Positions 48,901 to 58,200 of a DNA stretch of 64,000 nt are shown piece by piece (the stretch's first letter is position 1; each line of letters begins with the position of its first letter). The stretch covers positions 2,771,497 through 2,835,496 of the forward strand of contig NC_061080.1 of NCBI RefSeq assembly GCF_021917145.1. The letters run 5' to 3'. The translations under genes were made by a program, and so were the position numbers. This stretch comes from Hypomesus transpacificus (lineage: Eukaryota > Chordata > Actinopteri > Osmeriformes > Osmeridae). The notes under the pieces are model-generated. The model was not told the origin of the DNA, searched no databases, and was given only the letters and a program-made list of their open reading frames with translations.

Positions 48901-50932
48901 ACAAACTCACAAACGCGGAAGGTGAGGACCTGGAGAGAAACGACGGCTCGTCCGAGCGGCCGTATTTCATGTCCCCCGAGCTCCACGAGATCCTCTCCAA
49001 GGCTACCAAGGCGGAGAACGACGGCGCGGAGCAGCCCGATGGTCCGGCGCAGGTGGACGATGTCCGACTGGAAGAAGAAACACCACTCCAGCAGCAAGAC
49101 GGAGAAGTTCAGCTCAAACACCTCGACGTTCTGAAGAAGGAGGCCGAGGAGGAACAACCTTTGCAGGCGAAGCCTGATGTGGAGGAAGCCCCAGAGGAGA
49201 AGACAGAGGGTAAAGACCTGGAAGCAAACGCATTAGAGGAGGAGAAAGAACCGGAAGTAAAGACAGAAGTAGTTGAGAAGGAGAGCAAAGAAAAGGAGGA
49301 AATTATGGATGTAAAGACTGGCGAGGTGGTCCCTGCACCGGCAGGACCTAAGAAAGAAGATAACGAAGAAAAGAAAGATGTAATGGAGGAACCCAAAGAT
49401 CTCAGTGGTTCTCCCTCCTCCCCCAAGGAGTAGTGCTTATGGGTAATGTAGTGAGGAAGAGAAGCCCGGTTAACCTCATAACATTATGTGTTCTTTGGAG
49501 CTACTGTACCAGTAACTGACAACTACTGTATGTGATTTGGACAAGTTAAATGTAAAATCACCAACTCGAATGCAAGTCAGTGATGCATATCTTATTGCTA
49601 TATCCACAGGGTCACTCAAATACTTGCTGGTTGTAGCAAAAATCCTCATTTGTGTCGTAAACCGGCCACACAACCCCAGTGCATCCCTGTAGCTTGGAAA
49701 AATAATATTTTACTGTTGCAGTTTTTAGACAGTGTTTTTTTTTTATTGTGCAGATCTGTAGAACTGTGAGTGCTATACCTGTGCCTGACTCGAATTTGTA
49801 AATACTTCCTATAATATTGTCTTAATCACGTTAACAAATGCACTACCAAGCCACCACTACCCTGTTTACAGTCATAAACGTAAAAACTCAATCTGATAGA
49901 CGTATTCACCGTTTACATCGACACCAGCCGACGCCAAATGGTTTGAATCCTTTGATAGAAGTGATGTGATCATATATGTTGTTTTTATCTCAATGGAATG
50001 AACGTGTACACATACTTCTGACTGTAACAGACGACTTCGCTTCGGTCTTGTATTTCGTCATGTAGACCCCAGCCCGGATATTGTGTTGGATTTGGTTGGA
50101 TTCAGTGTATTGACATGCCACCGTCTTGCCTTGGTATTCCGCACTCGCGTCAGTGCTGTTATTGTGTCGCGGCTCGTCTTGACCTCTCTGAAACCGCAAG
50201 TCTCGTAACTGTTTACTGACACTACTTGCCTTTCTCTGACACGTTCTCAATCTCTGTATACTCTCTCCATCTTTCTTTGTCTCTCTTGGGCTGCATGGCG
50301 TCACTGTAAAGTTGCCTGACGAGGGCTTTTCTAAAAACCTAACCTCATGTCTTGATGCTTTTTTACCGTCGTCGATGTAATGTGTCACTAAGTGAATGTT
50401 TTAGCTCGACGAGTCTTTCATGGATGAAACATGCCTATTCAGTTTGCTTCTGTTGGATACAGCTGTTGATTAAAGTTTCTTGTATTGATGAAATAGTAGT
50501 TATTGTGTAGGCCTACATGTAAGAACCTTCTATAATCTGGTGTCGGGAGGGAGACAATAGGCTAAGGTAAGTTATTTTTTGTCTGTGTACCGTTAAACAA
50601 AAAGGAGATAAGCTGGCATGTAATAAGAAATATGGGGACCTTACCAAACAAGGTGAAATAATTTGAAACCTCAGATAGATCAGCTACTATAGATCGGCTA
50701 CTCAGATAGATCGGCTACTCATGTTTTGTGCATTTTGTATTCCTGAACATGGTAGTTTGATGATGCAATGGTGTTTTGGGGGGGTGATGATGAGTGTCTT
50801 CTACTTTCTCCACATGTGACAGTGGAGGATTTGGAGCGTAATGATGGAACTGCAGAGAGGCCCTACTTCATGTCCGAGAACCTGCTCACCATCCTGAACA
50901 AGTCCAACGAGGGGACCAAGACAATGGACTAA
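35571..50932 (+). CDS. slc44a2: Choline transporter-like protein 2 (SLC44A2/CTL2)
   Basis: Exons: 35571-35607, 41388-41436, 41698-41771, 41992-42076, 42726-42810, 43294-43410, 43529-43589, 43966-44089, 44280-44363, 44608-44720, 45156-45287, 45491-45590, 45899-45991, 46170-46254, 46476-46738, 47048-47142, 47391-47494, 47693-47766, 48022-48092, 48265-48353, 48533-48617, then one of two last exons. Phases agree; 709 residues with the distal last exon (human 706). Key segments: [111 protein letters not shown] and [20 protein letters not shown]. Ten TM helices with a large glycosylated first loop are typical. It transports choline/ethanolamine at plasma and mitochondrial membranes. Intron 1 is 5.8 kb. 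Confidence 0.95.
36266..36316. repeat. (CA)n/(CG)n microsatellite
   Basis: CACACGCACACGCGCGCGCG passes into an uninterrupted (CA)n of about 13 units. Confidence 0.9.
38013..38062. repeat. (GT)n microsatellite
   Basis: GTGTGTGTGTGAGAGTCC followed by (GT)n with one GC interruption. Confidence 0.85.
40372..40561 (-). mobile_element. tRNA-derived SINE (family 1), with target duplication
   Basis: This is the reverse complement of the copy at 10124. Reading the minus strand there is the head GGGAGTCAGATGGCTGAGCGG, B-box-like GGTTGCCGGATCGATTACCC, the shared body and the tail ending CATTTAGTCATTTAGCAGACGC (plus strand). A 10-bp target-site duplication CGTAGAACAC flanks it at 40362-40371 and 40562-40571, which fixes the ends. 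Confidence 0.9.
41515..41690 (+). repeat. C/T-rich low-complexity tract before slc44a2 exon 3
   Basis: About 175 bases of CTCTCTTTTCCCTTTC-type sequence end shortly before the acceptor GTTGCTAG at 41697. Confidence 0.7.
42917..43180 (+). repeat. (TC)n microsatellite and degenerate flank in slc44a2 intron 5
   Basis: About 36 perfect TC units (42917-42989) run into an imperfect TCTTTC-rich stretch to about 43180. The Glu/Arg- and Leu/Ser-repeat open frames here are artefacts of the repeat. Confidence 0.9.
43740..43965 (+). repeat. CTCTCCTTTC-type minisatellite in slc44a2 intron 7
   Basis: Repeated blocks CTCTCCTTTTGTATTCCTCT and CTCCTCTCCTCCC occur at least twice and end at the acceptor TCCAG of exon 43966-44089. 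Confidence 0.75.
44572..44595. repeat. (GAT)n trinucleotide repeat
   Basis: Eight GAT units in the slc44a2 intron before exon 44608. Confidence 0.8.
46935..47047 (+). repeat. TC-rich repeat before slc44a2 exon 47048
   Basis: Imperfect (TC)n with TCTCACTGTCTC blocks ends at the acceptor CTTTCAG at 47047. Confidence 0.8.
48922..49433 (+). CDS. slc44a2: slc44a2 proximal alternative last exon with a long charged tail
   Basis: It joins in phase 1 after exon 48533-48617 (T|GT gives Cys). It starts [20 protein letters not shown], the conserved CTL2 C-terminus, then adds about 135 residues rich in Glu and Lys ([37 protein letters not shown]). It gives an 843-residue isoform. The acceptor (ACGCGGAAG) has a weak pyrimidine tract. 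A candidate poly(A) signal ATTAAA is at 50469-50474. Confidence 0.85.
50823..50932 (+). CDS. slc44a2: slc44a2 distal alternative last exon, short form
   Basis: It joins in phase 1 after exon 48533-48617 (T|TG gives Leu). It encodes [20 protein letters not shown] followed by [15 protein letters not shown] and a stop, equivalent to the mammalian CTL2 C-terminus. AATAAA is at 51497-51502. Confidence 0.88.
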
Positions 50933-52200
50933 CCTGAAGGACTGTGTGTGTGTGCGTAGGACTGTTATTGATTGCCACACTCTGTGTGGGTATGTGTGTG
51001 TGTGTGATGGTTTTGTTGATTGACTGTCAGATGACTGCGTGTGCGTGTGCATGTGAGTGAAGGGAACAAAGGGAGTTCCAACAGCCATTATTAACCATGT
51101 CTGTGATGTGTTTGGAATGTGCCTTAAGTATGCTATAAAGTTTCACACAAGCAAAGCAATGAGAGATTACTTTTTTTAACAAGAATTGTTGTCTTTCTGA
51201 CACCCGTTCATACTGGCTACTGAAGTAACACAGTCTAATTGATGAGTGGCAAATGTTTGCTAAAAAGTAGGTGAAAATGACAGGACAAAAATGTATTTCA
51301 TTGTTGGGTTTCTATTTAACCATGATTGTACTTTTGAAATTTCATTTGAGAGAACTTTAACTGTTCATTCTTTTTTCTCTATCAGATGTCTCAGTTGCTA
51401 TCTTGAGAATGACAGTTTTATCTGTCGGGTTACTATTGATTGACAATAGTCTGTTGCTTTAGGCCTATTGTACCAATGCCTCCAGTATTACGTTTGAATA
51501 AAAAGCTGTCATGCTAAGATGCTAAAATGTTCTATAAAGTTATTTTATTTTCCTGATTAGGTTGTCTTGATTCATGTTGTTACCGTAAGCATTCAACATG
51601 TACTACCCTGTATTGTACTTACAATTTACCAAAGCAGGTTGTACAGTTTAAACCATAAACTAAAGTAGAGTTGGGACTGAAAATATTTTGTCAGCTTGAC
51701 CTAAAATGCAATATTTTGTAATGCTCAAGTTGTGTTTGTAATGTTATATTACAACATGTAATTGTTGCTTTTCCCAGTGAAGGTTCTTGTAAATAAAATG
51801 TTTTGTAAGCTACAAGACTTTAATGAAGTGTGATATGTTTATGATGAAGACATTAATAGAATTTCAAGAGTAATAATTTATATGTACATAATTAGATGCA
51901 GCATGTCTTGTATCATACTGGATAAAACATTTAAATTGTTATCATTTTGTCAGTAAGGAGACTCTTTAGTTGTAAATTACATTCAGTTGACCATATAGAG
52001 ACATTTGTTGTTTTCAAGTTCAAGTTCAAGTCTTTTATTTGTCAGGTACACAGAACAACACAAGGTTAGACTGGGCACTGAAATTCTTAAGACAAGACAA
52101 CGCAAGCACCTGGCATAACATAACATATAAGTACACGGAACATCATTTACATCTATGCTGAGCTTAAATAAGTGTTTTGTTAACAACTAAACAAGATAAA
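50933..52200. other. slc44a2 3' UTR and AT-rich flank
   Basis: It includes the distal 3' UTR (signal at 51497-51502) and further AATAAA strings near 51790. At about 52015-52180 the sequence CAAGTTCAAGTTCAAGTC..TTTATTTGTCAGGTACACAG resembles a common fish interspersed repeat, but I cannot assign a family. Confidence 0.45.
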
Positions 52201-52204
52201 CATT

Positions 52205-52960
52205 CAACAACAGTATTAATAATAGTAATAATACATTTGATTTATATAGCGCTTTTCAAAGTACTCAAAGTCACTGTACATGGTTAAAATAAACATAAAA
52301 CAAGTACATCATATAAAATCACAGCATTAATTACACATTAAAAGCAGATCTAAAACGGCGTGTTTTGACTAGTAATTTAAAAGTTGACAGGTTGGTGCAG
52401 TCTCTGATGGGTTTGGGGAGTGGATTCCAAAGGGAGGGAGCGGTGATGGAAAAAGCTCTGTCACCCCAGGTTTGGTGCTTGGTCCTGAGTGGGGCGGACA
52501 GGAGGTTGGCATCAGAGGAACGGAGGGAGCGGGAGGGAGTGTGGTGGTGGAGCAGGTCGGTGAGGTAGCGGGGGGCCTGGTTGTAAAAGGCTTTGTGAGT
52601 GAGAAGAAGGACTTTAAAGTGAATGCGTTGTGGGACGGGGAGCCAGTGGAGCTTCTGGAGGACGGGGGTGATGTGGTCACAGGAGCGGGTGTGAGTGAGC
52701 AGACGTGCGGCGGAGTTCTGGATGTACTGGAGTTTATTGAGGATTTTGGATGGTGAGCCGTAAAGGATGCTATTGCAGTAATCGAGTCTGGAAGTGATGA
52801 ACGAGTGGATCAGAATCTCGGCAGTGGAGGAGGAGAGTGATGGACGGAGGCGTGCAATGTTTTTGAGATGGAAGAATGCAGTCCTGGTGATGTTATTGAC
52901 GTGACGTTCGAAGGTGAGGTGACTATCAAAAATGATGCCAAGGTTATAAATGTGAGGGGA
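52205..52960 (-). mobile_element. 5'-truncated non-LTR retrotransposon (CR1/L2/Rex1-like LINE)
   Basis: Read on the minus strand, a frame from about 52955 to the stop TAA at 52333-52331 is uninterrupted for about 207 codons. It encodes the C-terminal part of a LINE reverse transcriptase: [79 protein letters not shown] and [12 protein letters not shown]. There is no ATG in this frame because the element is 5'-truncated. The 3' tail (minus strand AAAAGCGCTATATAAATCAA) ends in an A/T-rich trinucleotide-like stretch at 52205-52235. The clade is inferred from the motifs. Confidence 0.88.
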
Positions 52961-52974
52961 TATTTACAAACATT

Positions 52975-53900
52975 ATGAGAAAACAATTATTATAACGGCC
53001 ACACCTTCTTGTGATTGGCTTCTGTCGGTGAGAATGTAAGTGTCTGTGTGTGTGTTGGTGTGTGTGCAGTCATGATCCAAATGAAACACACAATCAAGCC
53101 CCAGGTGTGTTCGAACAGGAGTGTGACTTCCCTGAAGACTCAGGTGTTCCTCCTGGACACAGAACGCTATTCTACCTGGCACAGGGACACTGAGAAATCA
53201 AGGTTAACCTCAAACCCTGGACAGAGGGGCTCAGTGAATGTGGTGTAAAAGGTGTGCAGAATGCAGATAACCTGCAATCAGACTCATCCCCGCCAGAGAT
53301 GAGCCCAATGAGGGTGATGTCAGCAGAGAGCAGCGTCATGCCAATGTCCTTCTGCATGTCATTGTTACTCAGTTGTTACCAGTTTTCTCAGGAAGGAGGA
53401 GTTTAACTTGATGTTTTAGGCCAGAGAAGCACAGCCTTGCTCTGTGAACAGACAGTCTGACAGCTTGTAGAAGGTTATCATTACAAGATGGATTACAAAC
53501 ACTATTGTGAGGCGCTGCTAGTTGTAGTGCTGCTTTGTTGCATTAGGTTTTACAAGACAGTAATTGGAGGCGTAAGGAGGTTGTCTGGCTGATGACCTTC
53601 GCCTGCAAAGCTCCCTATATCTGGAAAATGTAGCTGGTTTATCCACTTTGTATATGACATGGTTGTAGTACCACACACAATATTCTTTCAAATGAATAAC
53701 ATATGTTCTACGTGTATGGTCTACACCCCCTGTTGAGAAACGTGTTTTTTCCACACCCCACTACTTAAGATACAAGTTTCTGCACAAAATACTTAATGAA
53801 TTAGTAATAATACACGAAACATGCTTTTGATATTCTTTGAAGTGCTTCAAGTTGGCTACAATAACGCTGCTTGTGTATGAGGAGCATTATTCATGCAGCC
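52975..53900. other. Intergenic DNA before the duplicated promoter
   Basis: No gene is recognisable. A short GT-rich patch occurs at about 53040-53070. Confidence 0.4.
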
Positions 53901-54350
53901 TCTAGATGGCACCATTGCGACATGAAACATAGATGGTAAGAAAACTTGGTTTATTGATCAAATAGAAATGTCACCTTTCTGTCTAAAACGCATCGTTTCG
54001 GGAGAGACGGCGCTTGGTTTCCATGGTGTATAGACATATCATCATGACGTCATGGGGCAGACAGGGATTGTGACGCGCTTTTCCAAATAATAAGAATTTA
54101 CACAATCTCTTCAGTCATTGATGCTATGTAGAAAAGTGGCGAAAAGCGTTTGATTCTACTTTTTCCTCGATGGTAAAGTGTAATGGAAATGTACATTTAT
54201 TTTAATATTTCCTATTTCCTTCCTCGTTTGTCATCTAGAAACATGGCTGAAATCCCAAAGCATTAAAAACTTTGGCGACCTAAACAGAAGGTAATGGTAA
54301 ACCTAAAGTAAATAAAACAATTTAGACTGTTGAGAAACATCGACGAAAAT
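53901..54350 (+). repeat. Tandem duplicate, copy A, of a promoter/first-exon block
   Basis: It aligns end to end with 54826-55262 (TCTAG..TGGC at the start, ACATCGACGAAAAT at the end). Both share GTCTAAAACGCAT, TTTCGGGAGAGACGGC, CCATGGTGTAT, GGGCAGACAGGGATTGTGAC, CAGTCATTGATGC and CTACTTTTTCCTCG. Copy A keeps an intact CRE palindrome TGACGTCA at 54045-54052. Confidence 0.9.
54243..54290 (+). pseudogene. Disabled copy of the first coding exon of the downstream gene
   Basis: It has the same 48-base length as the functional exon at 55157-55204. Codon 8 is TAA (54264-54266) instead of AAA, so translation would stop after seven residues. The donor is GTAATG rather than GTAAGT. It could still serve as a non-coding first exon. 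Confidence 0.85.
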
Positions 54351-54825
54351 AATTAGTTCTGTCATTAAAAAAAAAAAAAAAAATCAGTAGGTGAATGCAG
54401 TGTTCAATATCGTTAATCGTATCGAATGGACATCACATCATACATAGTTCCAGATAATCCTCAGATACCGTAGGCCTATTAGACATGGTAACGCGAAGTA
54501 AATATCCTTGCACATTTCCTGTTTAACCAACCAATCTGTCGAGCACGAGTCTCAATCTATTGAATGTCAATCAGTATTATTGTTATCAGTTGCTTGTTAT
54601 TGGGAAGCAGTATTTTTAAGCAGTATTTGACTATGGTATTGGACGTATAGCACTGCTTTGGCATATCTGTTATTTGTGGGGTGGGGGCTGAAGTCTGTCT
54701 TTATACACAGTAGGCCTAATGCTGATAATATCTTAACCAATACTTAAAATGAGAAGGAATGATTGTTTATTTCTGTCTATTGGGCCCTGGACATAACTCC
54801 AACAGGTTCATTTATTCATAAATCT

Positions 54826-55262
54826 TCTAGGTGGCGCCATGAAACAGATGGCAAGAAAACAGTTTTTATTGATGAAACAGAAATATTTTAGTCTAAAACG
54901 CATTGTCTGTTTCGGGAGAGACGGCACATGGTCTCTCCATGGTGTATGGACATATTATGACGTAATCGGGCAGACAGGGATTGTGACGCGTTTAAAAAAA
55001 TTATAAGAACTTTAGTAAATCAAATCAGTCATTGATGCAGGCAAGGAGCGAACCGCGTCTACTTTTTCCTCGTTAGAAAGTGTAGTGGAAATGTATAGAT
55101 ATTATGGAAATGTATATTTACTTGAGTATTTCCTAGATTATCATCTTTAAAGAAACATGGATGACATCCGGAAACATAAAAAACTTCGGCGGCCTAAACA
55201 GAAGGTAAGTCTTGTAAACCTAAAGTAAACAATTTAGACTGTCGATAAACATCGACGAAAAT
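54826..55262 (+). promoter_or_regulatory. Tandem duplicate, copy B: promoter and first exon of the unrecognised gene
   Basis: It is homologous to 53901-54350 and contains the intact first coding exon. The CRE is degraded to TGACGTAA at 54958-54965. Promoter function is inferred from its position and from the block conserved between copies. Confidence 0.7.
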
Positions 55263-58200
55263 ACTTCGATTTGTCAAAATTGTTTCAGTAGGCTACTTGT
55301 GCATTTGACAGTTGTGTTTCACAAATAGCCTTCCTAACGTGATTAATACTGTCGACCTTTTTCATAGTCATATTTCATATGTAAAAGTCATATTTCTTTT
55401 TAGATTTTTTTCATCTCTGTTCAAGACACTCGTTGTATTTCCCCGCTAACCCTAACCATTGTCACTCCTTATGTTTGTGTGTGCTTGTGTATGTATGTTT
55501 TCAAACGTCTGTGTATTTACGTGGCTTGTGTGTCTCTCTTTGTGTGTGTGTGTGTGTGTGTGCGTGCGTGTCTAGCCTGCTCGTCTCGCTACCCTCCAGT
55601 TGCCCTGTTGGCCAGAGCTAGGACTGAAGCTTCCTGCCCTGCTGTTCTCAGACAGGAAGCTGCTGTTATCAGACAGGAAGCTGCTGTTCTCAGACAGGAA
55701 GGTGCTGTTCCCAGAAGTTCACAACCCCCTCCAGGTAGGAACACATACCTGGAGAGACTCAACACATTTGACACTTTGTTCATGTCTGACACATCGATCA
55801 AAAGCGAAATACAAATAGTTTTGCTTTTAGTAAGAACAGTAGATAATAAAGGTCCAGAAGTGCATAAGTCTGACAGTATTTCAGTGAGTGGGGAGCCAAG
55901 CGAGTCTGTATTTTATCAGTTAATATCAGCATGATCTCAAATACTATATGCTAATATAGAAGTGCAATAATAACAATATAATTATGTCAAAACTTGGTGC
56001 CAAAGCCTGCTCAATGCCCAGAGCCCCACCGCAAGAGCAAGGCTGCCAGAAAGGGTGCAGGAGCTGAGAAGGATACAGGGGCCAACAAAGGGCCCCTGGC
56101 AGAGTCCTGGAGGGTTGTGGAAGAAGCTGGAGCGGCTTATCGTTCAGCCCTGGCTGACGAGCTGGCAGGACTAGGCATGGTGGTGAGTAGAAGACCCTAA
56201 TCCACCTCCCTGGTACTACAGACTCCAGCCAGGCTCCTCCCCTCCTCTCCATCTTCCTCCACCTCTCCTGTATCTCTGATACTGGCTCTGTTACTGTAGC
56301 CTGACGTTGTCATACTCATAATTCTGGTCAGAAAATGAGTCTGAGAACTCTCCGTTGGGCTTTGACTACGAGGCGTCTTTCAAACGAGCCTGAAAAACAA
56401 ATGCCTCTTCGCTCAATTGGATAGATCTACAACCAATCAGAGCAACAGAGTATGTTAAGCGCCGCATAGTTGTTGTCAACAGAACTAAACTGAGAGGCAG
56501 CTAAATCTTTACTGACTAAACTGCAAGCAGACTTTAAGTATGCTTGAAGAATGAATACAAACGATTTTTGCTGGTGTGTAAAATTAATTTAAGGGTAGGG
56601 GGAGTACTTGTTCACACGGTCAACCTTTTTGAGCGAAACAATAAAGGGCAATGCATATACGAACAAGTTCTCCGTTTAGAATTACAACTCCACAAAAGAA
56701 AAGGAGAAACCACAATGGCCACTGGGTTTTCATTGTGTCCCATCTTCTTCGCAACCATCGGGGCCAGCTGATAAATTAAACTTTTACCGAATCCCGTAGG
56801 AAGGACAGCAAAAACATATTTTCCATCGACAAATGCCTTGATTGCGTCTCTGTTCCTCTTTCAAAATTAATGCGCTGTCGATGTCTTCTAAAACAGGCTC
56901 GATGGCAGAATCATAACATCCCAGATCTCCAGCGGTAGCCATGTTTGTTCAAAACAAATTCAACTTAAGCGCTCTTTTGTGTCGTGGGTGATTACCTTAC
57001 TGTTGATCATCTGTCCATCATCGTATAAAGCCCGCCCTGGCAATTTCATTGGTTCGCCCAGATTCTGGTTTTCTGTAGTTGATCCCCAATACGAGACCCT
57101 CCAGACCCAACTTCCCGACCAAATTTTTTTTTGGGCGGGGAGAAGTTGGGCTGGCAGCCAGGCTACTGTTACTGTGCCTTGCTAAGTATTTTTCTTGCCT
57201 GCAGGTGACTGGTGGTGCATGTGCGAAGATGCATCCCATCCCCCGGACCAACTACTGTGAGTCTTTGTTCATTAATGTATCAAATGTAGACTATTCCTTA
57301 TTAAATGATCACCTTCTGTCAAGAGAAGGGATCCACCAATCACATTGTGACTCTGCTGTAGGTGTTCTTCCAGCAATCGAAAGTTCCTCTCGCCCGGTGG
57401 AACCAATCAGAGCATCGGCCTCTGAAAGAGTCGGGCCCCTGGGCTGCAGAGCCACACCAGATGGAAGGGAGAGTGCGTACTCCTCTCCACCTCCGTCTCC
57501 GCCTCCGTCTCCGCCTCCGTCTCCACCTCTAACCCCATGCCAACTTGAGGCGCAGTCTCCAGGTTGTTCTCCAACCTTGAATGACCCCGTGACCCGGGAG
57601 ACCACGCCCAGTCTTCTGTCATCGGAGACCGGGGACGAGCTTTCTGTGTTGGAGGCCATGATGTCACACCCGTGAGTGCTCCCCCAAACGCTCCCCTTTA
57701 GACTAGAGTCCTGTTCAGCATAATGTTACGATGCATCGTCGGTTGTCATTGTACTGTGAAGTGATGTCAAACGTTAGTTCTTGTTCTCGTTACAGTCATT
57801 GGAAAATCATCAACAGGGTCCTGTTAAAAAAGGTAAATAAAATGTTTACGTGAATTGCTTTCACTCAGTCTGACAATCACCACATGTATCTGTATTGCCA
57901 CATGACATTTCCCTCCCTCCCTCCCTCCCTCCCTCCCTCCCTCCCTCCCTCCCTCCCTCCCTCCCTCCCTCCCTCCCTCCCTCCCTCCCTCCCTCCCTCC
58001 CTCCCTCCCTCCCTCCCTCCCTCCCTCCTTCTAAGAACAAGAGTGTAGCTGAGCTGCAGGAGCGCTCGGAGGAGGTCATGGAGTGGGTTCTTAAGGTGAC
58101 CCACAGGGTGGTCCTGCCTGCCATGGCCCGGGTCCTCCACATCAGCAAAGACCAAGATGGCCGCCCGCTGTCCGCCGCCATCTCTTACAGCAGCTGGGAC

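Noticed and set aside
57861..58181. Open frames with Gly-Arg-Glu repeats (minus strand) and Pro-Ser-Leu repeats (plus strand) over the CCCT tract
   Set aside because: They are translations of a simple repeat; the real exon starts after the acceptor at 58035.
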